A stretch of DNA of 64,000 bases from Trichopria drosophilae (GCA_030407085.1 CM059585.1:64026501-64090500); one strand, 5' to 3'; counted from the first letter of the stretch, positions 46,286-57,800 are shown. A program made the numbers and translations. The notes: generated by a model from the sequence alone, not told the origin.

Positions 46286-46887
46286 GCATATATACTACAA
46301 ATAGAAACTTTTACACATTAACATTAACAAACAATTTTTTATATTTTAAGAATAAAAACGTGCTACTGCTTACTCCGTTATCGGCCCAAGGAAAATATGT
46401 TCAAACACCGTTAGGTCCGTTCATGAAATTGAGCGTATCGGCATTGTTGATGTCTAATAATAATGCGTAAATAAAACAAGAAAACATAAGAAAAGTGCAG
46501 AATTTTCAGGAGAGATTTTTCTTTCATATATTAAGAATCTTACAATAAATATTACAACCCTACTTAGCGCTACGCAGGATGAACGACACGGATGTAATAG
46601 GATTCTCATCCCATTGCGGTACTTTTTGAAGTGAGTCCCATTGCCTCTCACGAATTGGGATGCTTCTTGAATTGTAATTGTTTCACGATTAGATAACATG
46701 AAACATTCATGTTCACTTCATCTGTAACATGAAACCTGAACGACACGTTCATTTTTATATACTGACGGATGAACATTTTTCAACGAATGTCTTCCACCGG
46801 TGGTTAACAATAGTACGTATTTATTCTTAAAATATAATCAAATTGTTTATTACTAATAATATTTGAAAGTTTCTATGGCTAATAGAT

Positions 46888-47470
46888 ATGATCCAAATTT
46901 CTCTTTTATTTCACTAACTGAAAGATGACATTGCTGCAACCTGATAAATGCCGATTAAACAAAAAATCTTGACGCTTCCATACCATTTTAGTGCAGACCA
47001 AACCTATTGGAAAACATTCCTTATTATATTGTCTAATCATAAAAAAAATAGAATTTTGAAAAATGATGTTTTTGAAAAAAACGAGTTTTTTTATTTTTCA
47101 AAATATGGCCGCCATTTTGTTAATTTTCAAACTTTATAAAATTTCAAAATGGCCATGAAAGAAGATTTTAAACACTACTAAATTAAGAAAACAGAATGCC
47201 TATATATCGATTTTTAACGGAAATAGAGAGATTTGAATAATTTCCTACCTGTTTGGCAAAATGAAATCACCAGCGAAATTTTTGTGCAGGCCGTAACTTC
47301 GCGAAAAATTGTTTGTTTGCAAAACAAAAAAATATGTATCTCTTTATTTACCCAAAAGAACAATAAAAATCGTATAAAACATGATTTTGAATTTTAAATT
47401 TATTTTCATTGCATGATTTGAAATGGAATATTGGTCACCTACAATATTAGTTTTGTAAATCTTTATATGG
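46888..47470. repeat. Long inverted repeat A, right arm
   Basis: Complement of 45760-46285. The spacer between the arms (46286-46887) has two short ORFs (46279-46470 plus, 46699-46454 minus) without recognisable content. The right arm abuts the left arm of inverted repeat B. Confidence 0.85.
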
Positions 47471-48118
47471 GACGTTCTTTGTCAACCGGAACAGAGCTCT
47501 GCCCAAAATTCACGTTGATGGATTTTGTTGATCTTGGGCTTAAAATTTTAGTTTTTGACTACTCTTTCAAAGCTCGTTGGGCAGAATCGGAATTTTCAAC
47601 GTTTCAGACCAATATGGCGGCTGGAAATCAGAAAAAAACGAGAGTTCGGATATAAAAGCTTCACAAAAACAAAAATTTACGTCCAAATAAACTGTTTTTG
47701 GGCACAAATGTTCAACAATTAACGTACTTAAAAAGTTGGCAAGATAGGTTGAAGAAATTCAACATGGCGGATGAAACTTCAAAAACCGCCGAAAAATTAA
47801 AAAATCGCTACGCGGACTGTTATTTCACAGTGGATTTTATTGGAAATTGTTACTCAGGGGTTTTTCGGTCCGCTGACTACGAACTTGGTGCCAGTTTGTA
47901 AAAATTTAAAATGGCAGATCCAACATGGCGAACATTTTTCAAAACAATGAATTAATTCCGTTGGAATCTTGCTAAATGGTAGTTTTTGGGGTCGCTGATT
48001 ACGAATCCGATATCATTCTTTAACCATTCAAAATGGCGGATCCAATGTGGCGGATATTTTTGGAAATAATTCATCAAATTGAAGTGAGACTTGTTACTCG
48101 GGGGTTTTTGAAGTCGTT
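47464..48118. repeat. Long inverted repeat B, left arm
   Basis: From TATATGGGACGTTCTTTGTC to GTTACTCGGGGGTTTTTGAA, this arm is complementary to 48542-49208, with only scattered differences over about 655 bases. Both arms contain a 70-115 residue ORF with the same text (MGRSLSTGTELCPKF...), a consequence of the repeat. Confidence 0.93.
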
Positions 48119-48541
48119 GATTATTAGTATGATATCAGTCATTTAAAATACACATTACATAATCTAATATTGAAAACAAAAGTTTTAATAATTGATCACA
48201 CTCAAATTTAATGTCCGATTGGTAAGCAGCGATCGCATAAACATTCGAGAAACAAGCTCTTAATAGCTCTCTGCGTTATACAGGGTTGAGACTGTCTTCA
48301 TGCACATGAAGCCCGCATTACTTTTTTTAATTTTTTATTTTTTTTTTTGTTTTTTTTTTGTTTTATGAAAATTTTTTAATTTTAATTGTCTTTGGGTTTA
48401 TAATTAGAAATAATTTGTTGTTGATAAAACCTTAGTTGCACCGGAATATCTAAATGCAGTGAGAGTTTTTTCGGAGGTGACCTTGAATGCATGAGCTTGC
48501 GAAATTTGTGGTACTGGTGTGGTGTCTGAGAAAATATTCAG

Positions 48542-49208
48542 CGACCTCAAAAACCCCCGAGTAATAAGTCTCACTTTAATTTGATGAATTATTTTCAAAA
48601 ATATCCGCCATATTGGATCCGCCATTTTGAATTTTTAAAGAATGATATCGGATTCGTAATCAGCGATCCCAAAAACTACCATTTAGCAAGATTCCAACGG
48701 AATTAATTCATTGTTTTGCAAAATGTTCGCCATGTTGGATCTGCCATTTTAAATTTTTACAAACTGGCACCAAGTTCGTAGTCAGCGGACTCAAAAACCC
48801 CCGAGTAACAATTTCCAATAAAATCCACTGTGAAATGGCAGTCCGAGTAGCGATTTTTTAATTTTTCGATGGTTTTTGAAGTTTCATCCGCCATTTTGGA
48901 TCCGCCATGTTGAATTTCTTCAACCTATCTTGCCAACTTTTTAAGTACGTTAATTGTTGATCATTTGTGCCCAAAAACAGTTTATTTGGACGTAAATTTT
49001 TGTTTTTGTGAAGCTTATATATCCAAACTCTCGTTTTTTTCTGGTTTTCAGCCGCCATATTGGTCTGAAATTTTGAAAATTCCGATTCTGCCCAACGAGC
49101 TTTGAAAGAGTAATCAAAAACGAAAATTTTAAGCCCAAGATCACCAAAATCCATCAACATGAATTTTGGGCAGAGCTCTGTTCCGGTTGACAAAGAACGT
49201 CCCATATA
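48542..49208. repeat. Long inverted repeat B, right arm
   Basis: Complement of 47464-48118. The spacer is about 423 bases (48119-48541) and includes a T-rich stretch at 48320-48380. A transcript across the pair could form a stem of roughly 650 bp. Several GCCAT modules lie in both arms. Confidence 0.93.
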
Positions 49209-49256
49209 TTTATGGTGTTATAGAATATATTCTCTACATCAATAATTTCCATTTAA

Positions 49257-50263
49257 CCCTTCGCGGGGCAGACGCCACTATAGTGGCGCCCTAATTGTCT
49301 TCAGTTTTTTCTGTACAGTATGATCTTTTTAGGCTCTAAATCGTTCATTTTTTTTAATGGGACACTGGACGTTTGCTGAACAAGTTTCTCAGTCCAAAAT
49401 TTCAAGTAGCACTATATATAATTAGTTATAAACAATTAATAACAACAATGTAGAATTTTTTAAATTAATTCGGCTGTGAGCTCATTTTACACACAAATTA
49501 ACTGATGTTTGGTACAGAGGGGTTCTCTAGGTCGCTGATTACGAATCCAGTCTCAGATTTTAAAAATTCAAAATGGCGGATCCAATATGGCGACCTGACG
49601 ATACAAAAATTTACAAAATTCAATGATTCCGTCTTCCATTATCTGTATGGGGGATTTTTAAAAGAAACAATGAAAAGAAAGACAAAAGACCAAAATTAGC
49701 AAAAAATGAAAAAAAAATTTTTTTAATAAATAAAAAATGAAAAAATAAAAAAAATAAAAAAAATAAAAAAAATTAAAGAATAAAAAAAAAATAAAAAATA
49801 AAAAAATTTTGAAAAAAAGTAAAAAATAAAAAAAAAATAGAAAAAATATGGAACTAGTACCTCCCCACGTCCACGACGTTAGTTCCGGGTCATGCTGAGA
49901 GGGAGAATCTGATGCACTAGTAAACACTTTGTGACGCTGAAATCATAATTAGCGACTTTTAACATCCTTATAAAAAATTAGCATTTATCTACTAATTATC
50001 AAATAGTTTGTCGGCCACGTTGAATCCGATATTTTGAATTTTCAAATTCAGAGTTCAGATTCGTAATCAGCGATCCCGAAAACCACCGAGGGACGACTTT
50101 CATGCGATTCGAATGACTTTTTAGATTTTCGTCCGCCATATTGGACCTGCCATTTTGAATTTTCAAATTCTGAGTTCAGATTCGTAATCAGCGACCTCGA
50201 AAACAATAAGAATGACTGATATTGAAATAATCGGTTCAGTAAAATAATGTGCCCCTGAAAGGG
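49257..50263. mobile_element. piggyBac-type MITE, TTAA flanked, 1,007 bp
   Basis: TTAA at 49253-49256 and 50264-50267 flank ends reading CCCTTCGCGGGGCA and, on the complement, CCCTTTCAGGGGCA. A TTAA target and CCC-start ends are diagnostic of the piggyBac superfamily. It has no transposase. Near the left end is the palindrome CGCCACTATAGTGGCG (about 49286). It contains a low-complexity A-rich tract (49690-49850) and paired GCCAT modules at 49571, 50011 and 50131. Confidence 0.8.
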
Positions 50264-50559
50264 TTAAAATCCATATTAATTACATTACAAAGTGTTAATT
50301 AAGGCCCATGCCTACCACAGCACAGATAGCGCCAAACTGACTATTGAAAATAAGATATATGCAAGAAATTAAATATCCCTGTATTTTGGTTTTTAAAAAA
50401 TACTGTTTATAACAATTTGTTAACACTATCGTCAAAAGTGGTTTTAGGGGAAATCTGGGTGCGCTAATCGATTTTACGGGAAAAATTAGATGCTAACCAT
50501 TGGAAGTACGATATGTCAAAAAAATACCCGGTTTTTTTGTTTCTAAAAAATAATTGTTT

Positions 50560-51325
50560 ATAACAATTTATTGGTGAAGAATATACAGAAATTCTATACT
50601 TTTCTGTAATAATGTGGATTCACATTGTTTTCCATTGTCAACTGTCGATAAATATTTTTAAAAATTAGTTTTTTGTTGATAAAGCCCGCAACAACTTTTA
50701 GATGATTGTTGATGAGTAAATAAAGCAAAGAACAATCGGAAACCTGCCAACGAATTATAAAAAAAATTTACAAAAAAAATTATATCCATGTAAATATGCA
50801 TATTATTGATTATTATTTCACATTACAGTACAACCTCTCTTGTTCGACATGATCGGTGCCAGACGCTCTCTCTCTGACCTCGCTAGTTTGACATTTTTTT
50901 AACCACGCCCACTATGACGGCACGCAATCGTGATTGGCTCATTTGTTTTTACGACAGCTAACCTTCTAACCTTCTGTTTTCCTAGCATTAATTTCCAGCC
51001 TCCTTGCCATACATATAGAAGTCAAGTAGAAGACTAAAACTTAACAACAACAAATGCGGAGGTTATGTCGTTCGATTTGACCGGTGAGGTGCAATCGTCC
51101 GAGTCCGGCATGGGTGCGTTCGTGTTCGTCGGTAATATAATGGACGGGGCGGGAGAGGGAAGAAGTCTCCGCCCACTGTCGAACTAAGGAGGTCCGGCAC
51201 TGTCGAACTAGGGAGGTTGTCGAACAAGCGAAGTGTCGAACAAGAGAGGTTGTACTGTATTATTTCATAATTATTTCAACATTACTTCCAAAATAATTGA
51301 AATATGCATTTCAATTGAACATTTT
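50560..51325. repeat. Outer inverted repeat, right arm (split by a MITE)
   Basis: Complement of 45255-45560, made of two parts (50560-50825 and 51258-51325) separated by the TA-flanked MITE. Landmarks are AACTGTCGATAAATATTTTT near 50640, TATCCATGTAAATATGCATA near 50786, and TTCAACATTACTTCCAAA near 51280. Confidence 0.75.
50826..51257. mobile_element. Pogo/Tigger-type MITE with 23-bp perfect TIRs
   Basis: CAGTACAACCTCTCTTGTTC starts a 23-base end (50826-50848) that is perfectly inverted at 51235-51257; TA flanks both sides. 432 bp, higher GC than the flanks, non-coding. Internal partial copies of the end (GTCGAAC-A-GGAGGT) occur at 51180-51240. The matching uninterrupted site is present in the left arm near 45305. 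Confidence 0.92.
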
Positions 51326-51628
51326 ATATGCAATGAGAGATGCAATCATTCCATCTATTTACTATGTCGTTTCGACGCAGATCCGCAACCTAATATATAT
51401 ACATATACAAAAAATATTTATGAAACGTCATTTTTCACAGATTTTATAGTACGTTTTCTATTCATATAACCGATAAAAAAACTTAACTCACATGCATTTA
51501 ACATATGAAAAGGAATCAATTTGTATTACATGTTCAGATATAAAATGATATACATGTAAAATATGTTTTACTTATTGCATTTTTCGCTGAATTATATTTT
51601 ATACGATTGAGGTACACGTCACAGATAT

Positions 51629-52358
51629 GACAGGATACCTTCGCACGAAATTGCGTCGTCTTTTAAATTCTGCTATCCGTTACATCTACCAGCTCAGACG
51701 TGATCAAAATCTCTCACCCTTTTGGCGAAAGGCAAATTGGTTAAGTATTGAGGGACGTCAGAAGTATTTCCTTGGTACATTAACCTATCAGATTTTAACA
51801 TCGTCTCAACCCTCCTATCTTAGGAGCAGTTTTGTCGCCCTACCTGATGGTGTGCGAAAATCGTCTCGGCATAACACATTGCCTTTTTATCTACCAACTT
51901 GTCACACCGATTGTTTCCAGAACTCCTTCTGGATCTCTGCAATAAATTTATGGAACATCCTGCCGGCTCACGTTCGACAATCACCCTCATTAGCGACTTT
52001 TAAACTCGCCTTATTGCGTTATCTGCGTCAATCGTACCTCATATCCAAAATCGAACCTTTTTTCCTTAATAATGTCTTCTTTATTCATAGTACATCTCAA
52101 ACTTATATTCGTTATTACAGATAATATTTGTCACGGTGTGCGATCTGCGAACTTTAAATGTATGCGAGCGATAGCTTCTATTGTCATAGTTTATAACTTT
52201 TGTTGTTATTATCTATAGTTGTAATAATTATTTTGTAAAATATTTTTTTGCTCAACGGAACGAGCGAGTGATTATTTCACACGATATTATGTAATGTAAT
52301 GTATTCGTTTGCCCACGGACCGCTTTGTCTAGGGCAATAAGTAAACGGTATCAATCAA
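51629..52358 (+). pseudogene. 5'-truncated LINE, ORF2 C-terminus, 10-bp target duplication
   Basis: TCACAGATAT at 51619-51628 is repeated at 52359-52368, exactly flanking the insert. The ORF (its ATG at 51627 comes from the target site) encodes about 160 residues of an ORF2 C-terminus: RLLNSAIRYIYQLRRDQNLS, FWRKANWLSIEGRQKYFLGT and NTLPFYLPTCHTDCFQNSFW, ending at 52124. The 3' untranslated region ends with a TCAA repeat tail. The coding tail is intact, so this is a young 5'-truncated copy. Confidence 0.9.
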
Positions 52359-52723
52359 TCACAGATATTTCCCCATATATTTTTTTCATTCAGATTTCCT
52401 TTTAATTATCAAAAAATATCAGCACATCATTTTTGAAATCATTTTGATGAACATTTTACAGGCTTTGTGCATGTTATTCCGATTCGATTACTGATTCCAC
52501 ATTAAAATATCACCGTCTTTCGATTATTACGCTTTGAATTGTGAACTGGTTAATTTCTTTGTAGTCCCACGTTATTGTAAATTATTTCATGCCTCTTTCA
52601 AAAAAAGAGTTATTTAATTCGGTTAAGAATTGCTCCGTCTAGAGAATTTTGATTAATTTGCAATAGTGTAAGACGCTTACGTAGAATCTGTGAGTAATTT
52701 AGACATGGAATTGGTGATTGTTG

Positions 52724-52979
52724 AATTAATTCCACTGATAACAAAATAGTACTTTATTCGGAAATGTAGACGGGCACATTTTAACTTTCAGGATTGAAAG
52801 GATCTTTCTAAAATATTTTTGAATCATGAAAGTTAAAAATGTGCCTGTCTATATTTCCGAAATAATTCCTTTGCCGCAATAAAAGGATCCTTTTAAAATA
52901 TTTTTGAATCATGAAAGTTAAAAATGTGCCCGTCTATATTTCCGGATAAAGTACTATTTTGTTATCAGTAGAATTAATT
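52724..52979. mobile_element. 256-bp hairpin MITE
   Basis: The end AATTAATTCCACTGATAACA is complementary to the right end over about 65 bases, through GACGGGCACATTTT. A second internal copy of the right half (52796-52862 versus 52882-52945) is in direct orientation. Non-coding. Confidence 0.85.
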
Positions 52980-53419
52980 TTTATTTTTACGATTTAATAG
53001 GTTGGCATAATTCTAACACGTTCTCAGCCCCTGGAATTTGACGTCGAAGGTTATGGACGCCTCGTTATACAAATCGCACATTGCAATGCGTATTGCAAAT
53101 AAATGATACATTTTTAGCCATTTTTGTAAAGGAAAAATCTGTTTCGAATTTAATGACCTACAATATATTTCAATTTCAAGAAGTTTCACCGAGAGCCAAT
53201 TTAACGTGGTTTTGTGCGGGGTCCTTTGGCAGATTAGGGACTTCTTCAGAACAAATTTCCAACTCTAGCCACTAGGTGGAACGAAAAGGAGGCAGAAAAC
53301 AAGCACAAATAATTAAACTCGCTGGCCCGCGAAACGTAAATAGAGACTTCCAAACACATACGCTAGAATTTTCAAATGTCACAACGAAAGTTATCGGATC
53401 ACGACCAAATACGTGCGTT

Positions 53420-53906
53420 TTAAGTGGCGAGGTGGTCGTGCGGGCTAAGGCGTCAGTCTTAGTTCGCTCGAACTGAACGTCGCGAAGGTCCCGAGTTCGA
53501 ATCCCCGTCCGTGCAATTTTGTCTCCATATGTCCAGTGTGGAATAACCGAGGAACCTCGCTGGGCGAAGGTACGAATTTAGGACCGCTGCCTACCCCGGT
53601 TGGCAGTTATCGGTACCGTCAGCGTCTTATCTGCGGTCGGTACGTCGTGGGTCTTATCTCGGATATAGATGGGATAATCCCCGCGTCGTAATCGCTACGG
53701 CACAGACCGCTGAATCTGCTGGTGGTACCGATACTGGGTAGGGGGGACTGGCTCTGGGTGGGTGTTGTGTGTGTGTCTGCCTAGTTCTGCCTTGTACCGT
53801 CCTGTCTCTGTCCTGTACCTCACCACCCGAGAGCTGACCCGCGAGCTATAGACATATTCGTCATTAAAGCGGCGGAAATTTCATGTCCTTTGTCCTTTTT
53901 TTTAAT
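53420..53906 (+). mobile_element. SINE with tRNA-derived head and 15-bp target duplication
   Basis: CCAAATACGTGCGTT occurs at 53405-53419 and 53907-53921, exactly flanking the insert. The head (GGCGAGGTGGTCGTGCGGGC, then TAAGGCG, and box B GAGTTCGAATCCC near 53492) resembles a class II tRNA (Leu or Ser type) with RNA polymerase III boxes A and B. The body includes GGGCGAAGGTACGAATTTAG and many CG dinucleotides, and the tail is T-rich (CCTTTTTTTTTAAT). Length about 487 bp, long for a SINE. It shares its body with the relic at 38928. Confidence 0.9.
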
Positions 53907-53949
53907 CCAAATACGTGCGTTCGGTTTTGACGTTGATACGGAACTTCCC

Positions 53950-54446
53950 AAAGATTTATTAATGCATTCTAATACCAAGTCTTCAGGATACCCATTATCC
54001 CTCTAAAAATCTATAATTACATGAAAATAATTAGACAAATTCTCTGTTAATATCGTAGCACAACCTATCAATCCATATATTACTTTAATTTTGCAATTTA
54101 GGAGATAATAGGACTCATAACGATGACATGATGTCATTATGTAGCCCATCAAATTGCTGAACTTTGAACCACCAAAGTCCCAAAAAGTGCGCACCGTAGA
54201 TTTTCATGTTGTCAGCTAATATGTCTGCACCTAGTGTTTATGGTCACCGATTATGGGGTGGAGGTAGTGTCAATGAGATTAATCACCAAGGCAGATGAGG
54301 TTGCTCATGGCCCCTAGTCTGTCGCACGTACGAATCAGTCGTCATTTTCCGCGCCGGTGTTTCTATAATTTGTCCCAGTTTACTATCCAAAATGTTGGAT
54401 CCTTCTCTCCTTAACTCCTTGTCTACTTTTTTATTACGGAAGTCCC
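53950..54446. other. Unassigned stretch with two minus-strand ORFs
   Basis: Minus ORFs at 54194-54003 (63 residues, YFHVIIDF end) and 54534-54283 (83 residues, charged) look like protein text but match no family I can name. They may belong to the same decayed transposon as the piggyBac piece that follows on the other strand. Confidence 0.3.
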
Positions 54447-54491
54447 GTGACACACTTCCGCTTTCAATTCTACACATACCATTGGAATCAA

Positions 54492-54715
54492 GAGAAAATT
54501 GAGAAATGGTTCGCAGATTTCTTACATTGTCCAACTAGCATAAAAATTTATAATGACATTATGGGTGGTGTTGATCGGTTTGATCAATTACGAGAAAGAT
54601 ATACGATAGGAAAAAATAATTTTAAAAAATCGCATCAATTATGTATTACTATTTTGATATGGCTATCGTAAATTCTTATATGTTTATAACATACATGTAA
54701 CAGAGAAGGGGTATG
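54492..54715 (+). pseudogene. piggyBac-like transposase fragment
   Basis: The plus frame contains IKIYNDIMGGVDRFDQLRER followed by YTIGKNNFKKSHQLC. The MGGVDRFDQL block is the conserved C-terminal part of the piggyBac catalytic core (its last acidic residue). After a frameshift near 54650, another frame reads FDMAIVNSYM, also typical of the family. Only about 70 residues remain. Confidence 0.8.
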
Positions 54716-54839
54716 CGGAGATCAGTTATCATTCAGAGTCAATATAACGAGTAAATTCTTGTGATGGCATGAAACGATTCATGGGAGAAAAATTATGGCG
54801 GTCGCCCGCCATCAGCAGCAAGTGAGTCAGACGCAAGTA

Positions 54840-57800
54840 AGCCAGATGTTACTGTCAGTCTGGTCCAATCGCATTTGAGCACTCCGTCGGTGCCAGCTCA
54901 TATTATCCTTGCTACTGCGTGGGTGTTGGTGACTGGTGCGTCGTGAAGTTACGCGCGCTATTAGACCATGGATCTACACACACTTTTGTTTCAAAAACTG
55001 CGCTAGAAGCTCTCCGCACGAAAACATACCCAACGATGATGAGTGCGAGCGGGATCGGTCAAAGTCAGGAGGGCACCGTTACTCGCGTTGTGCCAATTTC
55101 CATAAGCTCTACGACTAATAGAGATGTCGCGTTTACAACCGATGCGCTCGTTTTTGACACGCTCACTTCTTACGTACCTAAGTTTAAATACCCGCTTTCG
55201 CATTGGCCGCATTTGAATGGCCTTGAATTCGCGGACGGTAACCCTACCGACGACACAACGATACACGCGATTATCGGCGCGGACTTGTACGCTTATGTAA
55301 TTCATCAATCAGAGCCGGTGGCACTGAATACGGTCTTCGGGTAGGTCCTCTAAGCAGCGAGTGACACCGCGTCTGAATACAAAGCTACGCACTCCATACA
55401 AGTACATCACCTACATTCGAACGAGCCCGACCTCGAAGCGTCCTTAACGCGATTTTGGGAAACTGAATCCGTCAGTAGTAAGACTCCAGTCTCCGAAGAT
55501 GACGCCATCTGCGAAAGCCATTTTAAGGAAACGCATTCACGAACGGATGACGGTCGCTATGTGGTACGGTTGCCTCTTCGCGATGCTCAACTTGTCTCGC
55601 TCGGCGATACGTATCGACGAGCAATGCAATGCCTGCATTCAGTTGAGCGGCGTCTGGCTACGCGCTCCGAGGAACGCGCGGCTTACGACGACTTCATGCG
55701 CGAATACGAACACCTCGGTCATATGCGAATCGTTAACTCGAGGCCCATTAACACCCCCGTAGTGTATCTCCCTCACCATCCAGTGGTGAAACCCTCGAGT
55801 ACGACTACGAAGACTCGGATAGTCTTCAACGCGTCTGCACCCTCCTCTTCAGGCCCTTCGCTCAACAATGTGTCGTTTCCAGGTCCTAAACTCCAGGCTG
55901 CTTTACATCTTCTTCATATCTTGTGGCGCCTTCATCGGTACGTCTACACCGCTGATATCGAGAAGATGTTTCGACAGATCTTGGTTGATTTACGTGGCCG
56001 AGTTCCAAATGCTCACTGTCACGTATGAGCTCAAAAGCTCACCGTACCTAGCTTTACGCGTCCTACTTCAACTCGTCGAAGACGAGGGTGAAGCCTTTCC
56101 GCTTGGCAGAGAAGTCGTACGTTCCGGCATGTACGTCGACGAGACGTGCTTTGGAGCAGACACGATTGAACAAGCGATCGCTATCAGAGACGAAGTCACC
56201 GCTTTGCTACGGAAAGGACACGTCATTTTGCGAAAGTGGCCCAGTAACGCTGCCGCTCTACTCACGGACATCGACCCGTCCAATCACGGCCTATTATGCG
56301 ACAAAACGCTTCAAGAAGACGACAATGTCAAAATCCTCGGTGTCACTTGGCGACCCGCCATTAACCATTACGGATTCACGCTTAACTTGTCGCCTCCTTC
56401 AGTTCTCACGAAACGAGCGATTTTGTCGCAGATCGCTTGCATCTTCGATCCGCTCGGATGGCTTGCGCCTGTTGTGCTCGTGGCCAAGCATCTAATGCAG
56501 TTGCTCTGGGCTGATAAGATACCCTGGGATGCTTCTGTGCCCTCACACTTACAAGCTGCCTGGGATGAGTTCTACAATGCTCTCCCTTCGCTGACCAATG
56601 TATCGATACCTCGGTGGCTTGATACCTCGCAAACCAGTCGTATAGAGCTTCACGGGTTCTCAGACGCCTCCATGAAGGCCTACGCCGCTGCCGTATACAT
56701 CCGTACCACGTTACCTTCCGGTGATGTTAAAATTCATTTATTAATCTCGAAGAATAAAGTCGCTCCGCTAAAGCAAGTAAGCATTCCGCGGCTTAAGCTT
56801 TGCGGCGCTGTTATACTCGCTCGTTTGCTCGCACAGCTAAGATCGCTACCTGTATTCACAACCTGCGCTGTTCAATGTTGGACCGACTCAACTATTGTGC
56901 TTGCGTGGCTCAGAGGTCAGTCCAGCGAATGGAAAACTTTCGTCGGAAATCGGGTGTCCGAGATCCATACGTCACTTCCGGAAGTTCCGTGGTGTCACGT
57001 TCCGGGAACTGACAATCCGGCTGATATAGCGTCTCGCGGCATAACAGCATCCGAAATCGCCTCCGCCGACATGTGGTGGCACGGGCCATCCTGGTTGACT
57101 TCCGGTCCTTCCACTTGGCCTTCACTAACTCCGCCGTCGACAGACGAGGACCAGCTGGAGCGACGCACAGTCTCGCTTCACGTGGACGTTGAGCCATTTG
57201 TTACCTATCCGATGTTTAATCGTTTCTCGTCATGGCCGTGGCTGTGCCGCGCTATCGGTTTGTCTGCGAATGTCAGCGGTATGGAGGTCTGCTATCGCTG
57301 AACAGCCTTAAGTTATAGAGCTTGGGTTGGTCGCAAACCAAATCTTTACTCTTGAACAAGCAAACGCGTTTGTGCGCGAAATAGCGATTCTTAAGAATAA
57401 TGATATTGCTCCCGACGGGTCCCAGCACTTGCGACTTGATCAACAGCTCCCAAGGGGCAGTAAGTTACGCCGACTTAACCCCTTTCTAGATAACCATGGC
57501 GTGCTGCGTGTAGGTGGCCGTCTATCACTGACAAAGATGTCATACTCGGCCAAATTCCCAGTAATTCTGCCACCGGGACATATCGCGCTTTTACTCGCTC
57601 TTCAAGCGCACGACCGATGTCTCCACGGAGGCATAATGTTAACATTAAGTACGTTAAGGACGCACGTATGGATATTGCAAGCTCGAAGATTGGTTAAATA
57701 CGTAGTAGCCCATTGCGTTCCTTGCGCTCGGCACCTCGCTGAGGCCCCTACTCAGATGATGGGTTCGCTGCCACCGGCTCGAGTGCGTCGTCCGCTTCGC

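Noticed and set aside
47431..49205. MGRSLSTGTELCPKF... as a conserved protein present in two copies
   Set aside because: The similarity comes from the inverted repeat. Frames break at different points in the two arms and third positions do not differ more than others.
53432..53520. A genuine tRNA-Leu/Ser gene
   Set aside because: Box A and B are present, but the acceptor stem does not close and the sequence is flanked by a SINE body and a target duplication beyond it.
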